DNA from: CBDCUW01 sp963734865
Lineage (GTDB): Bacteria; Planctomycetota; Planctomycetia; Pirellulales; Pirellulaceae
Assembly: GCA_963734865.1 (NCBI GenBank)
Contig: CAVTIV010000005.1
Location: 372,001 to 436,000 of the forward strand
Direction: 5' to 3'
Length of the DNA: 64,000 nucleotides
Shown here piece after piece: positions 1-8,730 of the stretch; the stretch's first letter is position 1, and each line of letters begins with the position of its first letter. The notes beneath the pieces were generated by a model. The model made no database searches, was not told the origin of the DNA, and saw nothing but the letters and a program-made list of their open reading frames with translations. Both the position numbers and the translations under genes were made by a program.

Positions 1-218
1 CCTTGGCCCGCGTCCGCGCCCACACGGGCCAGGGGCCCATGCTACGGGCGTTGACACCGTCGCACTCCAAAACGCAAGCCAAAGCGTTGCTGCCAGGGGC
101 GAGGGATGCGAGCGCGAACCCCGGCTGAGCATTTTCTTCGCACCGCCCTTGACGGCCCACTACGACTACCTTACTATCTAACTAGTACACCAAAACGCTA
201 GTCAAACGGTGGTGGGAA

Positions 219-722
219 ATGCATTTCACGGTCGACCCGGCCAACGGCGTCGCGATCTACGCCCAAATCGTGCGTCAAATCAAATTTGCGATCGCCGAGC
301 GGACGCTCCGCCCGGGCCAGCTCCTGCCGAGCGTTCGCCAGTTGAGCCAACAGCTGACGGTGAATCCCAACACCGTTTCCCGCGCCCTGCAGGAGCTTCA
401 GTCCGAGGGCATCATCGAAACGCTGCGGGGTCGCGGCGTGATCGTTTGCGACGGCGCGGTCGACCGCTGCCGTAAAGAACGGGCGACGCTGATCGCCCAG
501 CGGATCGCCGGCGTGTTGACCGAAGCATTGCACGGAGGCCTTTCGGCCGACGAGATTCGCGAGATCGTCGAACAAAAACTCGCTTGTCTGGAAGGCAGCG
601 TGACAACCGTCACCAGCGACGTCGTCCGGTTAAGGAAAGAGCCCTCGCCATCCGCAACACTCTTCAACTTCTTCCTCTTTCACAGCTGCAGCCCTCATGG
701 ATCACGTCATCACAGCAACTGA
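219..722 (+). CDS. GntR-family (YtrA-type) transcriptional regulator
   Basis: Short GntR-type repressor, about 167 residues. Residues 1-75 form the winged helix-turn-helix, with the typical opening for this group (IYAQIVRQIKFAI), the recognition segment LLPSVRQLSQQLTVNPNTVS and the wing GIIETLRGRGVIV. Only a short helical C-terminal part follows, with no large ligand-binding domain, which is the YtrA-like arrangement. The last 26 bases overlap the start of the ABC ATPase gene, so regulator and transporter are co-transcribed. YtrA-type proteins usually repress their own ABC operon; that role here is inferred from context. The final 30 or so residues look unconserved. The 218 bases upstream hold no gene I recognise; two CTAGT-containing words near 181-205 could be part of an operator, but this is weak. 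Confidence 0.88.
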   Translation: MHFTVDPANGVAIYAQIVRQIKFAIAERTLRPGQLLPSVRQLSQQLTVNPNTVSRALQELQSEGIIETLRGRGVIVCDGAVDRCRKERATLIAQRIAGVLTEALHGGLSADEIREIVEQKLACLEGSVTTVTSDVVRLRKEPSPSATLFNFFLFHSCSPHGSRHHSN

Positions 723-1698
723 TTTGACGATGCGTTATCGAAACTGCGATGCATTGTTGGGTGTCAATCTCGCGATCCAACCGGGAACGGTGTTCGCGCT
801 CTTGGGTGAAAACGGCGCCGGCAAGACGACGTTGATTCGAATCTTGACCGGATTCCAAAAGCCGACCTCGGGACAGGCCCGTGTCTGTGACTTTGACCCC
901 ATCGGTCAGCCGCTCGAGGTGCGCCGCCGGATTGGTTATGTCTCGGAGCAGCCGGTTTTGTATGACTGGATGAGCGTGTCCGAGATCGGTTGGTTCACGG
1001 CGTCGTTCTATCCGAGCGGTTATTTGGAAACGTACCGAGATTCGATTCAAAGGTACGAGATCCCCGACGATCGCAAGATCCGCAACCTGAGCAAGGGCCA
1101 GCGAGCGAAAGTCGCACTGTCGCTCGCACTGGCCCATGATCCGCAACTGCTGATTCTGGACGAACCCACATCGGGACTCGATCCGATGGTGCGGCGAGAG
1201 TTTCTTAAAAGCATGATCGATCGAACCGCTTCCGGTCGGACGGTCTTCTTATCGAGCCACCAGATTTCAGAAGTCGAACGTGTGGCCGACACAATTGCCA
1301 TCTTGCACGAAGGCAAGCTGCGACTGTGTTGCTCGTTGGTCGAATTGAAAGACTCGATCGTTGAACTGACCGTCAACCTGGACGATCCGCTCGTGGCGAT
1401 TCCCCGACTGCCGGATGCCGTGGAAGTCTTGTGCGAAGAGACCTTCGGTCGGCAGCGGCGAATCGTGGTGCGTGATTTCCAGCCCGGAATGCACGACTTG
1501 ATCACTTCTCGCGCGGGCGTTCTCGGCGTGCGTCAGCGCGCCTTAACTTTAGAGGAGATTTTCATCGCCTGCACGAAGGGAACCCTCGGCGCGCCGTCAA
1601 ATCCAGGGACCCATATCGATACCGACGGAGGCAGGCCGGCGAGCGCGGATCAGCACAATGTCTCCGAAGCCAGCACTGCGGGCGGGAGTCGATCATGA
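697..1698 (+). CDS. ABC-2 type transporter ATP-binding protein
   Basis: Cytoplasmic ATPase subunit of an ABC-2 type exporter, 333 residues. Walker A is GENGAGKTT near residues 37-45, the signature LSKGQ near 131-135, Walker B LLILDEP near 151-157, the D-loop SGLDP follows, and the switch histidine is in SSHQ near 188. About 110 residues after the ATPase core form an accessory C-terminal part of the kind seen in CcmA-like exporters; the last 40 residues are low-complexity and poorly conserved. It starts inside the 3' end of the GntR gene and its stop overlaps the permease start by four bases, so translational coupling is likely. The substrate cannot be told from sequence. Confidence 0.95.
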   Translation: MDHVITATDLTMRYRNCDALLGVNLAIQPGTVFALLGENGAGKTTLIRILTGFQKPTSGQARVCDFDPIGQPLEVRRRIGYVSEQPVLYDWMSVSEIGWFTASFYPSGYLETYRDSIQRYEIPDDRKIRNLSKGQRAKVALSLALAHDPQLLILDEPTSGLDPMVRREFLKSMIDRTASGRTVFLSSHQISEVERVADTIAILHEGKLRLCCSLVELKDSIVELTVNLDDPLVAIPRLPDAVEVLCEETFGRQRRIVVRDFQPGMHDLITSRAGVLGVRQRALTLEEIFIACTKGTLGAPSNPGTHIDTDGGRPASADQHNVSEASTAGGSRS

Positions 1699-4178
1699 AC
1701 GAGCGAGGATCATCCGCCAGCCGACTGTTGTGGAAAGAGTCGCGTCAACTGCTGCCACTGATGCTAATCCTGTTGGGGGTCGGTATCACCTTAATCGTCT
1801 TGTGGTCGGGATTCTTCTTGCCCCACTCCGGCCCATTGCTCGCCGTCGACGGCCAGTTCCTTCCGCTGTTGCTTCCCGCATTGTTCGCGGCCGGTGCGGC
1901 CGCGGTGCTGGTGGGGCAAGAGAAAGAGCAGGGCACTTTGACGTGGCTGACGGCGCTGCCCGTACCGCCCGTGCGAGTGATCACGTTGAAGTTTCTGGCG
2001 GCACTTTGTGGTCTGGCGACCATGTGGATTGCCTGTTGGCTGTTGATGTTTCTTGTCGGACTGGCGGACTCGGGTTCGCGCAACGTTGCTTCTGCCAATT
2101 CATACCAGTTCGTCGACCTGATTTTTCTGCATCTGAATTCGGTGTTCGTGCTGCTCTGCGGATTCTATGCTTCCTGGAGAATCAAGAACACGTTCATCAG
2201 TCTGCTGGCGATCATCCCGTTGGCGACGATTCCATTTGCGGTCACTGGAATCTTCTACGTGATTCGCGAGCGATCCACCGGGCTTCGATTCGTGGAACCC
2301 GGCATCGCGACTGCGACGTCCTTTACAGTCATGTTCCTGTCGATGGCGCTGATCGGCTGGCTTGGTTATCGAGCGGCGATCCGTCAACTCGGCCCCGCCG
2401 AACCGCCTCGGGCCGAGAAGCGTGGTTCTGCCGATTGGATGGCAGGTTGGCGTGTGGGTACGGCTGCTCCGGCGCGGGTCGCCCCGTTTCAGCTTTCGCT
2501 CAGCTCACTGGTGTGGCAGGCCCTGCACCACAACCGGCTCGCGCTTTCGGGCATCGTGACCATGATCCTGTTGGGCGTGTTTGGCTTGACACTGCTACCG
2601 GAAATATTGCTGAAAAACAACGATTTCATCGTTCTCGGAAGCACGCTGGCGGTTTCGCTGGGCGTCTCATTCCTCGGGGTCTTTACCTTCACCGGCGACG
2701 GCAGCGGTGCGAAATTGCGTTATCTCGCTGAACGAGGGATTTCGCCGACACGTGTATGGTTGGGTCGGCAACTCGTCGGAGTCGGCGTCCTCGCGGCGCT
2801 GCTGCTCGTTTACTCGCTGATTTCGGCTCGAGGATCGGTTGCGGGCCGAGGTCTGTCGATGTACTTGCCCTCGGTGGCAATGGTAACGCTCGCCACGGCG
2901 GTCGTTTACTCGGTCTCTCAGTGGGCCAGCCAGTTGATTCGCTCGCTCGCCGCCTCGGCATTCCTGGCACCCGCAATTTCGTTCACCGTCGTTTGGTGGC
3001 TCGGATTCGCGGCGATCGAACTCGACGCGCCCCTTTGGTTGATCGCGTTGACGGGATCGCTGCCGATGGTCGCCACCTGGATCGCGATGCCGCGGTTTAT
3101 GGAAGGCACACGTCGCTGGCGGATCTACGTGATTGGCGGAATCACGGCTTGCCTGATCGTCTTGGCGCCGGGAATTCCCGTGGCGATCGAACTTGCTGGC
3201 ATCCCCCGAATTTCACCATCGGATCGCAGCGAGCTTGTCGCTCTGGCAAATCGGCTGGCCAGTGTGAAGGGGAGTCGAAGTCCACTCACAGTCACGCTTG
3301 TCGAGCTGCCCGAGGGCGATCGGCTCACTGCGGACCAGCGCAGTATCGAAGAGACATTGGCCTTGCTGCAGCAAGGTTCGCTACGGCCGAGCGACCGTTT
3401 ATCGCTTCCTGCCAACGATGAATTGCCGTGGTCGATCGATCAATATGCGTTGCAACAGGCCCTCGCATCTGCCACCTACGAGAAACTGAGGTTTCAAATG
3501 AATCCCAGTGGCGATGCGGAGATCGAATCCTTGGGCCAGTGGATCGAGTCGCTAACAACGATCGCCCGTCGAGTACGCCAAAGCCAACGCTGGGCCGACC
3601 AGCAGTCGGCCGAGCAAATCGAAATCTGGTTAACCCAATGCCTTGCCAACGACGCGGCGCGGGCGTTAGAGAGTCGTGATTTCTATCAGGATGCGTTGGC
3701 GTTGATCACCGATTCGGCAGCGAGAAACGAAGCGAGACGACGTGCCGTCCTGGCATCGTGGCAGCAGACGTTGCTTACCGGCAACGACGACGCGGCCGGC
3801 AACTTCCTAAGCAACCTGAAAAGTGAACACGACACGATGTCGCCGACGAAATACCTTCTGCTGCGGCGGCGCATCAACGAGGCGATCATCGGTGCGTCGC
3901 TGCGAATGATCGCGGCGGGCGAGCAAGGTCGATCGACCGAGCCGATGCGCCGACAGCTGCACGATTTGATCGTCGGCAGCCGAATCGATTTCGAAGACGG
4001 CCCCTACTCGGATCGGCTTCGTGTCGATGCGAAATCGAAGCCGTCGAGCCCGATCCATCGAATGCTGATGCATCCGGCCAGTCAGTGGTTCGCTCCCTGG
4101 GAACGTGACGCCGAAAGCCTAGCGAACCGCCCGAGCACCAGTGACGTTACCAACCAGTCGACGGGAGATTCGCCGTGA
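1695..4178 (+). CDS. ABC-2 type transporter permease with large C-terminal soluble region
   Basis: Membrane subunit partnered with the ATPase just upstream, 827 residues. The first roughly 500 residues contain about a dozen hydrophobic segments, for example LLPLMLILLGVGITLIVLWS near 20-40, and the set continues to about residue 500. The motif GQEKEQGTLTWLTALPV just after the second membrane segment is the usual ABC-2 signature region. The last roughly 320 residues are hydrophilic and helical with no domain I recognise. The start ATG overlaps the ATPase stop (ATGA), and the stop overlaps the GTG start of the next gene. Length is well above a typical single ABC-2 permease (250-550), so this may be two membrane halves plus a soluble domain. 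Confidence 0.88.
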   Translation: MNERGSSASRLLWKESRQLLPLMLILLGVGITLIVLWSGFFLPHSGPLLAVDGQFLPLLLPALFAAGAAAVLVGQEKEQGTLTWLTALPVPPVRVITLKFLAALCGLATMWIACWLLMFLVGLADSGSRNVASANSYQFVDLIFLHLNSVFVLLCGFYASWRIKNTFISLLAIIPLATIPFAVTGIFYVIRERSTGLRFVEPGIATATSFTVMFLSMALIGWLGYRAAIRQLGPAEPPRAEKRGSADWMAGWRVGTAAPARVAPFQLSLSSLVWQALHHNRLALSGIVTMILLGVFGLTLLPEILLKNNDFIVLGSTLAVSLGVSFLGVFTFTGDGSGAKLRYLAERGISPTRVWLGRQLVGVGVLAALLLVYSLISARGSVAGRGLSMYLPSVAMVTLATAVVYSVSQWASQLIRSLAASAFLAPAISFTVVWWLGFAAIELDAPLWLIALTGSLPMVATWIAMPRFMEGTRRWRIYVIGGITACLIVLAPGIPVAIELAGIPRISPSDRSELVALANRLASVKGSRSPLTVTLVELPEGDRLTADQRSIEETLALLQQGSLRPSDRLSLPANDELPWSIDQYALQQALASATYEKLRFQMNPSGDAEIESLGQWIESLTTIARRVRQSQRWADQQSAEQIEIWLTQCLANDAARALESRDFYQDALALITDSAARNEARRRAVLASWQQTLLTGNDDAAGNFLSNLKSEHDTMSPTKYLLLRRRINEAIIGASLRMIAAGEQGRSTEPMRRQLHDLIVGSRIDFEDGPYSDRLRVDAKSKPSSPIHRMLMHPASQWFAPWERDAESLANRPSTSDVTNQSTGDSP

Positions 4179-5599
4179 ACGCGTTGCCAATGCCATCGCC
4201 AAAGACTCGCCAGCGAAACCGACACTACTCTGAGATCGGCTACCTGCTGGCGGTGACCCTGCCGCCGCTGATGCTGTTGTTGCTGTTCGCACTGGGAAGC
4301 ATGCGAGAGAACGCGGCCGAGCAGCTCGTCGAAACGCAGCTGACCAGGTTAGCCGCCGCCGGGCAGCCCACCGACAACCATTCGATGACCGTGGACTTTG
4401 ATCGACGATTGTCGACGGAAAACTCGATCGCGTGGCACGATGTGCTTGCGGCGAACAGCGAACTCAATGGACGCTTCTATCCGATCTATCCCGCAATGAG
4501 GTTCGACGAACTAATTGAAACGATTGCTCCCGGTGCATCATGGGAGCTCGAACCGGTCGTGCGGCGCTACACCGAGCAGGCAGGACCCATCCTGGCATCG
4601 CTGGATAAACTGGTCGAGGACGACCGCCCGGTATGGGAACCGCTGATCATCGAAGGATTCGCGACGCTACTGCCTGACCTGCAAGAATCGCGTGACGTGA
4701 GCCAGATGCTGGTGGTGGAGTTTCGGCATGCTGTCCACCAGGGTCAACCGGAGCGAGCCCTTCGTGCGCTACGATTAATCGGCAGCGTCAGTCACGCATT
4801 CGATTGGCAGAACTGTGCGATCTCCGACCTTATCTTCTTCGCACATCAAAGCACGCAACATGAACTCATTCGGCAATCGCTGGAGGTAGGTTTCTGGCAG
4901 GACGAGAAGTCTCTCGAGCGGCTTCGTCAGCAACTCGCCGATGGGGATGACCTGGATGCCCGTTGGCGGCGGATGATCGCCGCCGAACAGGCAATGCTGT
5001 TGAGCGAATTCCGTGTCGGAGAAGACCCCGATTTCACCAGCCCGCCGCTGAAGTTGTATCCGTTCGGCATCTCACCGACGACGACGGCGAGGCTTGTCGA
5101 TTCGATGACCAAGGCAAGCGAAATCGGCGGCGCCGGAACACTGGCTCACTTGCGGAAAATCCAAAACGAAATCGACGTGGTGGCGCGAGAGCCGTCGGGC
5201 ACCTACACGCTCAATGGGATTCCCTTCGCCTATTCCGACGCCCCTCTGGGTTTCCTGGTGCAAAACTATTCGTCGTTATCGGCGGCATTCGCAAGGCAAG
5301 CGATGGATCGCCGCTGGACGATCACCGCCGTCGCAATCCAGCAATATCGGTTGGCCGAAGGGCACCTGCCGAAAGAGCTCGGCGAGTTGAAACGTGTCGG
5401 ACTGGCCCCCGCCGATTGGATCGCTGTCGAAAACCAACCGTTCGGTTACGGTGTCGAGGATGATCGGCAGGTAGCCGTTCTGTGGACAGTGGATCCGGTC
5501 GATCTGACCAACATTGACGTTCAAGTCCCTGCCGAGCCACCGAGCGAGACTTCGGACGATCCCGAGAAGATCCGTCGAATGGAAATCCGCATTCGCTGA
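4175..5599 (+). CDS. Membrane-anchored protein of unknown function, ABC operon member
   Basis: Protein of 474 residues that I do not recognise. One hydrophobic segment near residues 25-42 (LAVTLPPLMLLLLFALGS) anchors it, and the rest is soluble and probably outside the cytoplasm. The soluble part is helix-rich without repeats or catalytic motifs. The GTG start overlaps the stop of the permease by four bases, so it belongs to the same transcription unit and may act with the transporter. The soluble C-terminal region of the permease and this protein may be functionally linked; that is inference from adjacency alone. Confidence 0.7.
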   Translation: MNALPMPSPKTRQRNRHYSEIGYLLAVTLPPLMLLLLFALGSMRENAAEQLVETQLTRLAAAGQPTDNHSMTVDFDRRLSTENSIAWHDVLAANSELNGRFYPIYPAMRFDELIETIAPGASWELEPVVRRYTEQAGPILASLDKLVEDDRPVWEPLIIEGFATLLPDLQESRDVSQMLVVEFRHAVHQGQPERALRALRLIGSVSHAFDWQNCAISDLIFFAHQSTQHELIRQSLEVGFWQDEKSLERLRQQLADGDDLDARWRRMIAAEQAMLLSEFRVGEDPDFTSPPLKLYPFGISPTTTARLVDSMTKASEIGGAGTLAHLRKIQNEIDVVAREPSGTYTLNGIPFAYSDAPLGFLVQNYSSLSAAFARQAMDRRWTITAVAIQQYRLAEGHLPKELGELKRVGLAPADWIAVENQPFGYGVEDDRQVAVLWTVDPVDLTNIDVQVPAEPPSETSDDPEKIRRMEIRIR

Positions 5600-5845
5600 A
5601 GCCGGATGCCGGACGCGATGGTTCGATTGCGGAAACGGCGAACCGAGATCGGGCATCTGGGTCGCGATGCGGACGTTGCCGGAATTCGCGGCAGCCGCTT
5701 GCAACGATTGTGCCCCTTGCAACGCTTCTGGATCGTTACTTTGAGGCGGTCACGACTCGGCATCTGGACGCGGCCCGAATCAGGAGAACCTACGCTTTCT
5801 TGCGTCATCCGATTGGACCATCCCTTCCTCGAGTCGTCGTCGACC

Positions 5846-6324
5846 ATGAATACCTCATCGCATCCCGCCGCTCCCGAAACATCGGTCGCCAAGTTTGACG
5901 AAGGGGGCATTTTGATCGGACAGCCGGCCGGCGTTGCCTGTCCGGCGTGCCAGAGTGAACTGCGGATCGGCGAAATCGAATCGTGCCAATTTGCAGGTTG
6001 TCCGCAATGCCGAGGGATGCTTTTCAAGCAAGAGGTTTTCGCCAGGATGCTGCGGCAGCGACGTGAGAATTCCGCAGCTCCCCCGAAACGCCAACCCCGA
6101 TGGACCTGGACCAATTGAAAGTCCGTCGGACCTGTCCCGGCTGCGACCAAACCTTCGAAACGCATCCCTACGGTGGAGCGGGCAACGCGGTGATCGATAC
6201 CTGTGTTTGCTGCCAACTGATCTGGTTGGACGAAGGCGAATTCACCTCGCCTGGTCCGAGCGCCGGGCAAGCGTTGAGATCGCGGCAAAGAAAAACCCGA
6301 CCCGTTCGTTTTGTACTTTCGTAG
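5846..6324 (+). CDS. Zinc-ribbon (zf-TFIIB-like) protein, frameshifted, cut at IS boundary
   Basis: Two overlapping reading frames together make one protein. The first (ATG 5846) has CPAC and CPQC pairs near residues 35-57. The second frame, open from about 6100, continues with CPGC, the HPYGGAGN stretch and CVCC followed by IWLDEGEF. Planctomycete zf-TFIIB-type proteins carry these two halves in one chain, and adding one C to the CCCC run at 6095-6098 joins them as QPPMDLDQL. Corrected length is about 159 residues. The stop TAG at 6322-6324 is formed by the outer end of the IS left inverted repeat, so the natural C-terminus may have been replaced. The function is unknown. The ATG at 5846 is preferred over upstream starts because conservation-like sequence begins there. 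Confidence 0.62.
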
Positions 6325-6354
6325 GCCAGGACCTGGAGACCGTCCGGCTTAGGG
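6321..6354 (+). repeat. IS left terminal inverted repeat
   Basis: Thirty-four bases starting GTAGGCCAGGACCTGGAGAC, exactly complementary to 7961-7994 read in reverse. The match ends at 6355 on the inner side and 6320 on the outer side. Confidence 0.92.
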
Positions 6355-6559
6355 GTTGGAAATGATTGCAAAAAAAAGGCCTGGCCAAGGTTCGCGGTTT
6401 CACGCTACGAGCATGAAATTGTGTGTCACCAACCCGGCAGGCCGACGGCAAGGATAGCCATGAACCGCGTTCATAAAAACCTCATTTCGCCAGCCCCCGC
6501 TCGCGTCGGGCTCACCCGAGCTTGAGAAACTCCGCGAGCAGGTCGGGCACCTCAATCAT

Positions 6560-7966
6560 GTGCAGGCGGTCTCGCAGACGATCGAAAGTATCGATTTGAA
6601 GCCCCTTTACGCTACTTTTCGAGGCACCGGATCGAAGCCCTATCGCCCCGAATTGATGCTTGCCATCGCGCTGTTCGAGATTCTCAATCGGGTCTCCTCG
6701 CCGGCCAAGTGGTGCCGCGATGCCAAGACGCGAGACCAATGTAAATTTCTCGGACAAGGAATCACACCTGCTCGCTCGGTTTGGTACAGCTTCCGAGACC
6801 GGTGCGCAAAATTCATTGATCAAGTGCATCAGCAGATGATCCAAATGGCTTGCCAGCAGGAAGTGGTTGATCCCAGTGAATGCTGCCTCGACGGCACGTT
6901 CACTCGCGCCGCCGCCTCGCGGCACCAGCGATTTAATCTCAAACGCATCAGTCGACGTATTGGCAAATTAAAAAAGGCCATTCGCCTGCTCGATCATCGC
7001 GAACAAGATCAACGCAATCACGCGATTGCGGGCTGGGTCGCCTCGACGCGGCAGGGAAGACAAGAGCAGCTGGATCGATATCGAGCCGCCAAAGGCAGGC
7101 TGCTCGATCAAATCGCTCAAAACAGGGAAAAACCAAAGAAATACAGACGCGATGAAGACAACATCCTGATCAGTCCGACGGATATCGATGCGGTCTTCGG
7201 GAGAGACAAAGAGAAGGTTCTCTGCCCGCTCTATAACACGCAGTACATGGTTGCCTGCGGCAGTGGGGTGATCGTGAGATACGACGTCTTTGCAAAAACC
7301 AATGACAGCGGAACGTTGGTTCCGATGATTGAACTGACTCAACGAATCGTTTCCGGTCGGCTTCGCACCATCCATGCCGACAAGGGCTACTGTTCGCTTT
7401 TGGAGCTGCAGGACTGCCGGAAGCTTGGTGTCGAGTTGTACTCTCCGGTCCAGGACCATTCTCGCGGCAACGGCAGCACGTCGCTGGACGGTCAGCCGCT
7501 GTTTTCGCAGAAGGATTTTGTATTCTCCCGGGAAGATGGAAGTTGCCATTGCCCGGCCGGTCACCCCATGCCAAAGCGTGCTCGAGGAATCAAGACGCGG
7601 GCCGATGATCGCAGTGTGGTGGAGGTGCGTTACGAACAGTCTGTCGAGCGGTGCGTTGGTTGCCCACTTGCGTCGCGTTGCATCAAACCAGGGAGCGCTC
7701 GCCGGACCGTCACACGTCTGGAGGGTCAGGACTTGCTAGACACCCAGCAAACGAAGATGGAAACGGATGCCGGCAAACGCAGCGCGGGTCTTCGCGGCCA
7801 AACGGTGGAGCGAGCCTTTGGGGATGGCAAGCTTCACCGCAATCAGAACGAGCAAAATGGCCGGGGTCTGATCCGCGTCAAGGCGGAAGTTGGGCTACTT
7901 GTAGTCGCTCAAAACTCACTCCGGCTCTACAATCTCAGAAAACGTCAATCAACAGCGGTGCCCTAA
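6560..7966 (+). CDS. IS1182-like transposase (DUF772 / DDE)
   Basis: DDE transposase, at least 468 residues. The N-terminal DUF772-type region holds PYRPELMLAIALFEILNR and the FLGQG segment. First acidic residue lies in LDGTF (near residue 115), the second in IHADKGYCS (near 275), and the glutamate in VERAFGDGK near 417. A cysteine cluster (CHCPAGHP, then CVGCPLASRC) precedes the last part, as in IS1182-type enzymes. The GTG at 6560 is the annotated start, but the frame is open back to 6464 and reads SPELEKLREQVGHLNHV, so the true start may be upstream at a non-ATG codon. An ATG at 6460 is in another frame and stops after 21 codons. The stop is inside the right inverted repeat. Confidence 0.9.
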   Translation: MQAVSQTIESIDLKPLYATFRGTGSKPYRPELMLAIALFEILNRVSSPAKWCRDAKTRDQCKFLGQGITPARSVWYSFRDRCAKFIDQVHQQMIQMACQQEVVDPSECCLDGTFTRAAASRHQRFNLKRISRRIGKLKKAIRLLDHREQDQRNHAIAGWVASTRQGRQEQLDRYRAAKGRLLDQIAQNREKPKKYRRDEDNILISPTDIDAVFGRDKEKVLCPLYNTQYMVACGSGVIVRYDVFAKTNDSGTLVPMIELTQRIVSGRLRTIHADKGYCSLLELQDCRKLGVELYSPVQDHSRGNGSTSLDGQPLFSQKDFVFSREDGSCHCPAGHPMPKRARGIKTRADDRSVVEVRYEQSVERCVGCPLASRCIKPGSARRTVTRLEGQDLLDTQQTKMETDAGKRSAGLRGQTVERAFGDGKLHRNQNEQNGRGLIRVKAEVGLLVVAQNSLRLYNLRKRQSTAVP

Positions 7967-7994
7967 GCCGGACGGTCTCCAGGTCCTGGCCTAC
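7961..7994 (-). repeat. IS right terminal inverted repeat
   Basis: Perfect inverted copy of 6321-6354. It contains the transposase stop codon TAA at 7964-7966 and, on the opposite strand at 7991-7993, the TAG that ends rph. Confidence 0.92.
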
Positions 7995-8692
7995 AGGTCC
8001 AGCGATGCCCGTTGCATCGCCGTCAACTCTTGGATTCCCTTCTTGGCCAATCGAATGAGCTGGGCGAGTTGTTCGTCGTCGAAGGTCGCTTCTTCGCCGG
8101 TCCCTTGGATCTCCACAAACTTCCCGGCACCGGTCATGACCACGTTCATGTCGACGTCCGCGGCCACGTCCCACTCGTAGTCAAGGTCGAGTTTGATGTC
8201 GCCGTCGATCAGGCCGACGCTGACCGCGGCTACCGAATCTCTCAGCGGTCCGTTGCCGACCGTTGATCCGGGAATGACGGCGGCAACCGCATCGGCCAGG
8301 GCGATGAAACCGCCGGTAATCGCTGCGGTGCGGGTACCTCCATCCGCCTGCAGCACATCGCAGTCGACCGTGATCATCTGCTCGCCCAGAAGGTTCAGAT
8401 CGATGATCGACCGCAAGCTGCGGCCGACCAAACGTTGGATCTCGGTCGTCCGGCCATCGATTTTTCCGCCTCGGTCACGACTCTTTCGGGGGCTCGTGCT
8501 TCCGGGAAGCATGTTGTATTCGGCCGTCACCCAGCCCTTGCCTTTGCCTGCGAGCCAGGGCGGGACTTTCGCTTCCAGCGATGCCGTGCACAGCACAATC
8601 GTGCGTCCACAGCGATACAGCACGCTGGCCGGATTGGAGTCCAGGTAGCCGCGTTGGATATCGACGTCACGGAGCTGATCAGAGGTGCGCAT
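7991..8692 (-). CDS. rph: Ribonuclease PH
   Basis: Phosphorolytic 3'-5' exoribonuclease that trims tRNA 3' ends, 233 residues from the chosen start. The family blocks are present: MRTSDQLRDV at the start, CTASLE near 39, EYNMLPGST near 60, the RTTEIQRLVGRSLR helix, DCDVLQADGGTRTAAITGG around 115-133 and the DLDYEWD acidic residues near 175. I chose the ATG at 8692 rather than the in-frame ATG at 8764 because RNase PH proteins begin at this segment. It is the last gene of the argB-argD-argF-rph run, 38 bases after argF. Its TAG stop is provided by the outer edge of the IS right end, so the last few residues may have been lost or replaced; the conserved core is complete. Confidence 0.93.
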   Translation of the reverse strand: MRTSDQLRDVDIQRGYLDSNPASVLYRCGRTIVLCTASLEAKVPPWLAGKGKGWVTAEYNMLPGSTSPRKSRDRGGKIDGRTTEIQRLVGRSLRSIIDLNLLGEQMITVDCDVLQADGGTRTAAITGGFIALADAVAAVIPGSTVGNGPLRDSVAAVSVGLIDGDIKLDLDYEWDVAADVDMNVVMTGAGKFVEIQGTGEEATFDDEQLAQLIRLAKKGIQELTAMQRASLDL

Positions 8693-8730
8693 GGCGGGGT
8701 TTATCTTGGGGGCGAAACGATCGGAAAGAA

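Larger units (their letters stand above)
6321..7994 (+). mobile_element. IS1182-like insertion sequence, about 1.67 kb
   Basis: Complete-looking element with one transposase gene bounded by perfect 34-bp inverted ends (6321-6354 and 7961-7994). The outermost G/C pair may belong to the target. The transposase stop codon lies inside the right end. No clear target-site duplication is visible: the left flank is ..ACTTTC and the right flank AGGTCC... It sits between a plus-strand zinc-ribbon gene and the minus-strand rph gene, and its TAG-containing ends supply the stop codon of both. Family assignment rests on the DUF772-type transposase. Confidence 0.85.

Noticed and set aside
1..218. TTGACA at 51-56 as promoter of the GntR operon
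   Set aside because: No matching -10 element at 15-19 bases and the gene start is 160 bases away.
1658..3421. Two plus-strand frames overlapping the ABC permease
   Set aside because: R/G/A-rich shadows in another frame of a clearly membrane-spanning protein.
6308..8000. Target-site duplication flanking the IS
   Set aside because: Left flank ACTTTC and right flank AGGTCC share no direct repeat of useful length; at most one base could be ambiguous.
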